NCBI GenBank assembly: GCA_001464275.1
Contig: LNFL01000166.1
Location: forward strand, 30,168-94,167
DNA length: 64,000 nt
Direction of reading: 5' to 3'
Source of the DNA: Actinobacteria bacterium Ga0077560
GTDB lineage: Bacteria > Actinomycetota > Thermoleophilia > Miltoncostaeales > Miltoncostaeaceae
Part shown: positions 58,525 through 64,000 of the stretch, one piece after another
Position numbering within the stretch: the stretch's first letter is position 1
How the letters are laid out: the number at the start of each line of letters is the position of its first letter
Program-made: the position numbers and the translations under genes
The notes under the pieces: generated by a model
Databases searched by the model: none
Told to the model about the DNA's origin: nothing
What the model saw: only the letters and a program-made list of their open reading frames with translations

Positions 58525-60347
58525 CCGGTGGCGGCGGGCGCCGCGGGGTAGGGCAGCTCGTGGCGCACCCGGGGCTCGGGGGCGGCCCCCGGGGCGCGGT
58601 GCCGCGCCGCGGGCGGCCAGTCGGGGATGAGCGCCACCAGCACGAACGGCAGGAACCACGGGATGTACAGGTAGAACCAGTGGGTGAGCGTGAGCTGCGT
58701 GCCGATCATCAGCACGCCCGACAGCGCGGTCATCGACAGCAGGTCGATGCGCCGCGGCCACCGCAGCAGCGCGATGGCCAGCAGCGCGAAGAGCGCGGTG
58801 AGGCCCAGCTGCACCGGACGCAGGCCGGGGTACTGGCCCCAGATCGAGAAGGGCGACTCGCGGTCGAGCTGGTAGCCGATGGTGCGCGACCAGAAGGCCG
58901 TGATGCCGTCGGTGCCGTCGAGCAGCAGCACCCACCCGGTGAGCACCCCGGCCAGGCCGAGCCCCGCCAGGAACCGCAGCGCGCCGCGCCGGCCCCCGCC
59001 GCGCGGGTACGGATGGCGCCACCACAGCGGCAGCAGGATGGCCGGGCCGAACTTGGCGGCCACCGCCAGGCCCGCCATGAGCCCGCGGGTGACCGGCTTG
59101 GCGGCGAACACCAGGCCCCAGATGAGCATGGCGGGCACCAGCGCGTCGTTGCTGTTGCTGGCCAGGCTGTAGCCGGTGAACGGGAAGGCGGCCCAGGCGA
59201 GCGCCAGGGCCGCGCCCAGCCGGATGCCGCCGAGCCGCCAGCCCAGCATGAGCAGGCCGGCGACGCACAGCAGGTCGAACGTGGTGGCCGCGCCGTGCGC
59301 GGCGGGCAGGGCATCCCACCGGCCCTGCCAGGGCTGGGCGAGCTCGAACGGGACGTAGGTGATGTAGGTGAGCGGCCCGTAGGTGTCGCACTGGCCGCAG
59401 TCGCTGGGGAACGTTCCGTACGGCGTGAGCCCGTTGGCGATCCGGTCGGCGCCGATGACCCCGGCGTAGCCCACGTCGATGACGTTGGAGTTGAAGGCGT
59501 TCAGGCCGTACCGCAGCGCCAGGGCCAGCGTGAGCGCGGTGCCGAGCACCCAGGTGGGCGCCCAGCCGGTGAAGGCGGGCCGCCGCGGCGCGGGCCTCGG
59601 AGCGGACGGCTCGGGGCCGTCCGGCTCGCGCCGCCGGTTCCGCGTGAACCCCACCCATGCGAGCCGTGCCGTCAGGTACGCCATGGGCGGGTAGGCCAGG
59701 GGCACCGAGGTGAAGATCTCGCCCCTGTTGAACCAGATGAGCGAGATGCTGAACGACAGCAGCACCAGCAGGTCCAGCGTGCGCCAGCTCACGAGGCGCC
59801 GGATGGAGATGAGCGGCACCAGGAACAGGGTGCACAGGATGAGCCAGATGGCCGGCTTGTTGATGGCGCGCCCGAACGAGCCCTCGTAGCCGCGGGCCAT
59901 CATCCAGGCGACCTGCGGGCCGGTGCGGACCTCGTGGATCTCGCCGGTGGCGTCGGTGATGAACACCTGCGCCTCGGTCACCTCGCTGCCGTCCGCGTTC
60001 TTGCGGACGTACCAGACGGTGTGCTCGTCCTTCTCCTGGTCGTAGGAGGGCGTGGTGCGCGTGACCGGGTGGTCGGCGATCCAGTCGTTGACCTCCCCGG
60101 ATCCGGCGGCGATCTCCAGGACCTCCTCGTCCGTGAGCGACCGCGCGTTCTCGAGCGGGTTCGCGGCTCGGTCGGCCTCGCGCTGGAGCCGCTGCGCGTC
60201 GGTGGCGAACGCGTCCACCAGCTCGCGGACGTCGTCCGCGGCCTGCCCGGGCGTGGTCGCCTGGGCGCCACCGTCCGGCTGGGCGCCCGCCACGGCGCAC
60301 GCCGCGATCAGCAGGACCGCGAGCGCCGCGAGGATGCGCTGGGTTAC
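58521..60347 (-). CDS. Large GT-C-like membrane protein with N-terminal extracytoplasmic domain
   Basis: Of about 608 aa, the N-terminus looks like a signal or lipobox segment (LAALAVLLIAACAVAG). A roughly 170-residue exported domain follows, with TPSYDQEKDEHTVWYVRKNADGSEVTEAQVFITDATGEIHEV. Ten or so helices then include SNVIDVGYAGVIGADRIANGLTPYGTFP, a GT87-like loop. The start codon is unclear: coupling with the gtrA stop would need GTA (60347), which is not a known start, while CTG 60359 or an internal GTG would give other N-termini. Operon with the 57232 gene and gtrA suggests envelope glycosylation. Confidence 0.7.
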   Translation of the reverse strand, partial: VTQRILAALAVLLIAACAVAGAQPDGGAQATTPGQAADDVRELVDAFATDAQRLQREADRAANPLENARSLTDEEVLEIAAGSGEVNDWIADHPVTRTTPSYDQEKDEHTVWYVRKNADGSEVTEAQVFITDATGEIHEVRTGPQVAWMMARGYEGSFGRAINKPAIWLILCTLFLVPLISIRRLVSWRTLDLLVLLSFSISLIWFNRGEIFTSVPLAYPPMAYLTARLAWVGFTRNRRREPDGPEPSAPRPAPRRPAFTGWAPTWVLGTALTLALALRYGLNAFNSNVIDVGYAGVIGADRIANGLTPYGTFPSDCGQCDTYGPLTYITYVPFELAQPWQGRWDALPAAHGAATTFDLLCVAGLLMLGWRLGGIRLGAALALAWAAFPFTGYSLASNSNDALVPAMLIWGLVFAAKPVTRGLMAGLAVAAKFGPAILLPLWWRHPYPRGGGRRGALRFLAGLGLAGVLTGWVLLLDGTDGITAFWSRTIGYQLDRESPFSIWGQYPGLRPVQLGLTALFALLAIALLRWPRRIDLLSMTALSGVLMIGTQLTLTHWFYLYIPWFLPFVLVALIPDWPPAARHRAPGAAPEPRVRHELPYPAAPAATG

Positions 60348-60808
60348 CGGAAAGCCCAGCGCCGGTTGAGGAGGAAGGCGACCGGCGTCACCAGCAGGAT
60401 CGCGATTGCCTGTGCCGGCAGCTCCGGAATGCCCGCAACCACCAGCCCGTGCAGGAGGGCCAGGTTCATGCCCAGCGCGACGAGGCTGACGGCCAGGTAG
60501 CGCGCGCCCTGCTCCAGGGCCTTCCCGCCCGAGCCCTTGAAGGTCCAGCTGCGGTTGAGGGCGAAGTTGTTGAGCCAGGCGACGCAGAACGCGCCGACGG
60601 CCGACTCGATGTAGTGCAGCCCCACGCCGTTCAGCAGCGCGACGTAGACCAGAAGGTTGACGACGTAGCCCGATGCGCCGACGACACAGAACCGCACCAA
60701 CTCCGCCCAGTCCGACGCGCTGGCACGATGAACGCGAGGAACGCGGAGGACGCCCCGCCACTTCAGGGGACGTCTGTCGGCGGTCCGAGGCACTTGGCCG
60801 GTGGCCAT
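60344..60808 (-). CDS. GtrA-like membrane protein (lipid-linked sugar flippase family)
   Basis: The 154-aa product has four membrane helices in the GtrA pattern (ELVRFCVVGASGYVVNLLVYVALL, AVGAFCVAWLNNFALNRSWTF, YLAVSLVALGMNLALLHGLVV, AIAILLVTPVAFLLNRRWAF). The NF-x-x-NR-x-WTF motif is intact. Family members move or present polyprenol-phosphate sugars to GT-C enzymes, which fits the two downstream genes. Starts near the divergent aminotransferase. Confidence 0.88.
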   Translation of the reverse strand: MATGQVPRTADRRPLKWRGVLRVPRVHRASASDWAELVRFCVVGASGYVVNLLVYVALLNGVGLHYIESAVGAFCVAWLNNFALNRSWTFKGSGGKALEQGARYLAVSLVALGMNLALLHGLVVAGIPELPAQAIAILLVTPVAFLLNRRWAFR

Positions 60809-60913
60809 GACCGTGCAAAGTTACCAGCCGTCCCGCTCCACCGGATCCGGCGGGGTCGCCCCGCACGGGCGGCACGGGCGGCAGTCCGCCCCGACGACCG
60901 ACGTGAGCCGAAC

Positions 60914-62203
60914 ATGGAGCCTGTGAAGGGAGCGACCACGGCCGACCGCCTGGCCCCGCGCGACCCCGCGCGTTACGACCGCCGATTCGCCGCCCGCGCG
61001 GCCGGCATCAAGTCGTCCGCGATGCGGGATCTCATGTCGCTCACCGAACGCCCGGAGATCATCACGCTCGCGGGCGGGCTGCCCGACACCGAGTCCTTCC
61101 CGGCGGAGGTCTTCGACGAGGTCTGGCGGGCGATCGGCCGCGACCACCGGGCGACCGCGCTGCAGTACGGGCCCACCGAGGGCCTGCTGGAGCTGCGGGA
61201 GCGCATCTGCGGGATCATGGCCGAGGGCGGCGCCGAGGCGCACCCGGACGGGATCATCGTGACGGCGGGCGGCCAGCAGGCGATCGACCTGTCGGTGCGC
61301 ACGTTCGTGGACCCCGGCGACGTGGTGCTGGCCGAGGGCCCGACGTACCCGGGGGCCGTCCCCAGCTTCTCCACCTACGAGGCCCGCGTCGTGCACGTCC
61401 CGCTGGACGACGACGGCATGCGCGTCGACCTCCTGGAGGAGCGCATCGAGGAGCTCGCGGGCCAGGGCATCCGGCCGAAGCTGATCTACACGATCCCGAA
61501 CTTCCACAACCCCGGCGGGGTGACGATGTCGCTGGAGCGCCGCCGCCGCCTGGTGCAGATCGCCCACGAGCGGGAGATCCTGGTGGTGGAGGACAACCCG
61601 TACGGGCAGATCCGCTTCGAGGGCGAGCCGCTGCCGTCGCTGTGGGAGCTGGACGGCGGGGCGGGCTGGGTGATCCACCTCTCCACGTTCTCGAAGATCC
61701 TGGCTCCCGGCCTGCGGGTGGGCTGGGTGGCCGCCCCCGCGCCGGTGCTGCGCAAGATGAACCTGGGCAAGCAGGCCGCCGACCTGGGCACCGGCACGCT
61801 GAACCAGCGCTTCGTGGTGGAGTACCTGAAGCGGTTCGACTGGCGCGAGCACGTGGCCCGGCTGAACGGCATCTACCGCAGCCGGCGCGACGCCATGCTG
61901 CGGGCCCTGGAGGAGGAGTTCCCGGCGGACGCCACGTGGACCCGGCCGCAGGGCGGCCTGTTCGTGTGGGCCAACCTGCCCAGCTACATCGACACCACGG
62001 AGCTGCTGGCCCGGGCGATCGAACGCCATCAGGTGGCGTTCGTGCCGGGACGCGGGGCGTTCCTGGACGGCCGCGGAGGCCACAGCATGCGCATGAACTA
62101 CTCGTTCGCCAGCGAGGCGGTCATCTCGGAGGGTGTCGAGCGGATCGGCGCGGCGATCGACGAGATGATCGAGCTGCAGCGCGTGCTGGGGGGTGGCGCG
62201 TGA
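60914..62203 (+). CDS. PLP-dependent aminotransferase (class I/II, LysN-like)
   Basis: The 429-aa fold-type I enzyme has RAAGIKSSAMRDLMSLTERPEIITLAGGLPDTESFP at the N-terminus, typical of the 2-aminoadipate/valine-type subgroup. It has QYGPTEGLLELRE, IVTAGGQQAIDLSVRTFVDPGD, the cofactor block YTIPNFHNPGGVTMS, VVEDNPYGQIRFEG, and the PLP-Lys site LSTFSKILAPGLRVGW. Substrate unknown. The ATG at 60914 is taken; the long upstream frame is spurious. The stop overlaps ddl by 4 nt. Confidence 0.87.
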   Translation: MEPVKGATTADRLAPRDPARYDRRFAARAAGIKSSAMRDLMSLTERPEIITLAGGLPDTESFPAEVFDEVWRAIGRDHRATALQYGPTEGLLELRERICGIMAEGGAEAHPDGIIVTAGGQQAIDLSVRTFVDPGDVVLAEGPTYPGAVPSFSTYEARVVHVPLDDDGMRVDLLEERIEELAGQGIRPKLIYTIPNFHNPGGVTMSLERRRRLVQIAHEREILVVEDNPYGQIRFEGEPLPSLWELDGGAGWVIHLSTFSKILAPGLRVGWVAAPAPVLRKMNLGKQAADLGTGTLNQRFVVEYLKRFDWREHVARLNGIYRSRRDAMLRALEEEFPADATWTRPQGGLFVWANLPSYIDTTELLARAIERHQVAFVPGRGAFLDGRGGHSMRMNYSFASEAVISEGVERIGAAIDEMIELQRVLGGGA

Positions 62204-63141
62204 GCCGGCGGGTGGCGGTGCTCAAGGGCGGCCGCTCGCTGGAGCGCGAGGTGAGCCTGCGCTCCGGGGGGAACGTGGAGGCCGCGCTGCGCCGGCTGGG
62301 GCACGAGGTGCTCCCCATGGACGCGGACCAGCACCTGGTGCGCAACCTGCGCGAGCAGCGCCCCGACGTGGCCTTCATCGCCCTGCACGGCAAGGGCGGC
62401 GAGGACGGCACGGTGCAGGAGCTGCTGGAGATCCTGGGGATCCCGTACACCGGCTCCGGCGTGCTCTCGTGCCAGCGGTCGATGGACAAGGTGGTCGCGA
62501 AGGCCATCTTCACCGCCGAGGGCATCCCGACGCCGAAGTGGTACGCGTTCTCCGAGGACGCCTTCCGTGAGATGGGCGCCGCCGACACGCTGCCCGAGAT
62601 CCGGGAGCGGCTGGGCCTGCCGCTGGTGGTGAAGCCCGCCAAGCAGGGGTCCGCCCTGGGGATCAGCGTCGCCCACGAGCCGGGCGAGATCCCGCGGGCC
62701 CTCATGACGGCCCTCAGCTACGACGACCGCGTGCTGCTGGAGGCCTTCGTGCCCGGCCGGGAGATCGCCGTGTCGGTGATCGGCACGGACGCCCCGCAGG
62801 CGCTGCCGGCCGTGGAGGCCGTCCCCACGGGCGACTTCTACGACTTCGAGTCCCGGTACACGCCGGGCGCGACCGAGCTCATCGCCCCCGCCCCGATCGA
62901 CCCGGACACCGCCGCCGAGGCCAGCCGTCTCGCGCTGGCCTGCTACGAGGCGCTGGGGTGCCGCGGCTTCGGCCGCGTGGACCTCATGCTGGACGCCGAG
63001 GGGCGGCTGTGGGTGCTGGAGCTGAACGCCATCCCCGGCATGACCGACACCAGCCTGCTGCCGGCGGCCGTGGAGGCCGCGGGCATGGGCTTCGACGAGA
63101 TGGTGGGGCGGGTCCTCGACCTGGCGGACCTGGGCGGGTAG
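62200..63141 (+). CDS. ddl: D-alanine--D-alanine ligase
   Basis: This ATP-grasp ligase of 313 aa makes D-Ala-D-Ala for peptidoglycan. Its blocks are VAVLKGGRSLEREVSLRSG, FIALHGKGGEDGTVQELLEILGIPYTGSGVL, PLVVKPAKQGSALGISV, GREIAVSVIG and the metal end VLELNAIPGMTDTSLLPAA. The GTG start overlaps the aminotransferase stop. Ends next to the convergent panE with no gap. Confidence 0.95.
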   Translation: MSRRVAVLKGGRSLEREVSLRSGGNVEAALRRLGHEVLPMDADQHLVRNLREQRPDVAFIALHGKGGEDGTVQELLEILGIPYTGSGVLSCQRSMDKVVAKAIFTAEGIPTPKWYAFSEDAFREMGAADTLPEIRERLGLPLVVKPAKQGSALGISVAHEPGEIPRALMTALSYDDRVLLEAFVPGREIAVSVIGTDAPQALPAVEAVPTGDFYDFESRYTPGATELIAPAPIDPDTAAEASRLALACYEALGCRGFGRVDLMLDAEGRLWVLELNAIPGMTDTSLLPAAVEAAGMGFDEMVGRVLDLADLGG

Positions 63142-64000
63142 TCAGCCCGCCGCCGCGTCGAGCGCCCGCAGGCGCGCGTCGATGGCCCCGGTGGCGCGGT
63201 CCTCCTGCAGGGCCAGCAGGCCGTCCAGCACGCGGTTCACCGGCACCGGGATGCCCAGGGCCGCGCCGCGCCGCGCCACGAACCCGCAGATGGCGTCCCG
63301 TTCCACCGCCTTGCCGGCCGCGATGTCCTGGGCCGTGGAGGGCCGGTAGTCGCGCAGCTGCGGGTTGAAGGCCGCCATGCGGTCGGCGTCCGCGCCGGTG
63401 AGCGGGATGCCGCTGGCGTTGGCGACCGCCACCAGCTCCCCCATCGCCTCCCGTACCAGCGCGTGCGACTCGGGGTTGGCGATGGACTCCCCGCTGGTGC
63501 AGCCGGTGACCGCACACAGGGCGTTGAACCCGACGTTCCACAGCAGCTTGTCCCACTGGTCGCGCACGATGTGCTCACTCAGCGTCACGTTCCACGCGCC
63601 GTCGACCATGGCGAACACCCGGCGGGCCAGGTCGCCCGCCCCGCCGCGGGGATCCCCGAGGCTCACCCGGCCCTCGGCCTGGTGGTCCACGACGCCGGGG
63701 GTGTTGACGCGCAGCCCCACGAAGCACTGGCCGCCCAGGACGTCGTCGCGGCCCAGGGCGCCGTTGAGCCGGTCGACGTTCTCCACGCCGTTCTGCAGGG
63801 ACAGGACCGCCGTGGACGGTCCCAGGGCCGGGGCGAGATCACGGGCCGCCTGTAGGGTCTGATGCGACTTCACGGTCACCACCGCGAGGTCCGGCGGGGG
63901 GCCCTCCGGGCGCGCCACCGCCCGCACCGGGACCTCCCACACCTCGCCGCCGGCCTCACGCACGCGCACATGACCCTGATCCCGCAGCGCACGCAGATGC
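63142..64000 (-). CDS. panE: 2-dehydropantoate 2-reductase (N-terminus cut by window)
   Basis: It reduces ketopantoate to pantoate for coenzyme A. It runs off the window end; the Rossmann start is missing. Visible blocks are VVTVKSHQTLQAARDL, STAVLSLQNGVENVDRL, the catalytic Lys region DQWDKLLWNVGFNALCAVTG, REAMGELVAVANASGI and KAVERDAICGFVARRGAALGI. Convergent with ddl. Confidence 0.88.
   Translation of the reverse strand, partial: HLRALRDQGHVRVREAGGEVWEVPVRAVARPEGPPPDLAVVTVKSHQTLQAARDLAPALGPSTAVLSLQNGVENVDRLNGALGRDDVLGGQCFVGLRVNTPGVVDHQAEGRVSLGDPRGGAGDLARRVFAMVDGAWNVTLSEHIVRDQWDKLLWNVGFNALCAVTGCTSGESIANPESHALVREAMGELVAVANASGIPLTGADADRMAAFNPQLRDYRPSTAQDIAAGKAVERDAICGFVARRGAALGIPVPVNRVLDGLLALQEDRATGAIDARLRALDAAAG

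Overview
The window is very GC-rich, densely packed actinobacterial DNA. Several features point to class Thermoleophilia, most likely the Solirubrobacterales (inference). They are the small secreted protein at 20115-20654 with the PSPAMLVALVALFVALGTGAYAA-like leader typical of that group, a Bacillus-style menaquinol:cytochrome c complex (Rieske, b6-type cytochrome b, subunit IV fused to cytochrome c), futalosine-route menaquinone genes, and many GTG starts with 4-nt start/stop overlaps. There is no rRNA, no CRISPR array, and one tRNA.

Layout. 1-4.5 kb: a glucosylglycerate gene pair (HAD phosphatase and frame-broken gpgS) diverges from rmlA-rmlD-rmlB (dTDP-rhamnose, no rmlC). 4.8-6.6 kb: a SpoIVB-type S55 protein. 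6.7-9.7 kb: a three-gene minus-strand operon for an acetamido-uronic acid nucleotide sugar. 10-16.7 kb: a giant MalT/BTAD-type regulator, a UDP-GlcNAc 2-epimerase, a YmdB-like phosphodiesterase and an envelope protein. 16.7-20 kb: an AI-2E family permease and a two-gene ABC exporter. 20.1-22 kb: a secreted protein, aat, and a winged-helix regulator with what looks like a matching pair of operators.

22-38 kb is the respiratory-cofactor region. hemB, a fused siroheme-decarboxylase-like gene, hemL, an orphan gene and a UbiD decarboxylase form one translationally coupled operon. It is followed by a secreted hydrolase and the Rieske/cytochrome b/cytochrome c operon. After a TetR gene comes a second coupled operon: ubiX, menG, a polyprenyl diphosphate synthase, an orphan gene resembling a radical-SAM-less MqnC/MqnE tail, mqnA, and then mqnC. 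These operons together supply tetrapyrrole, menaquinone and the complex that uses them. A possible aminodeoxyfutalosine deaminase lies at 42.8-44.1 kb.

37.7-44.6 kb holds a calcium-repeat secreted protein, a rhodanese, a zinc-ribbon protein, lipA, dcd, tatA and a TPR protein. A tRNA-Lys(CTT) gene at 44661 starts an island of visibly different base composition (about 44.8-47.9 kb). The island contains an excisionase-like HTH gene, an Mrr-type nuclease gene and a truncated replication-initiator-like gene, and is bounded by 58-bp imperfect direct repeats. It looks like a decayed integrative element. 48-57 kb carries tatC, a ferritin-like protein, an intradiol dioxygenase lipoprotein, a DEAD/DEAH helicase, a MarR/YceI/FMN-reductase group and a frame-broken class I aldolase. 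57.2-64 kb carries GT-C-type glycosyltransferase-like membrane proteins with GtrA, then an aminotransferase, ddl and panE (cut by the window end).

Two cross-cutting observations. First, four reading-frame breaks lie inside conserved motifs of gpgS, hemL and the aldolase (two breaks). Each looks like a missing stretch of roughly 13-31 nt, which suggests a consensus or assembly problem rather than biology. Second, many operons have a TANNNT hexamer 6-9 nt before the start codon and no Shine-Dalgarno, suggesting leaderless transcripts.
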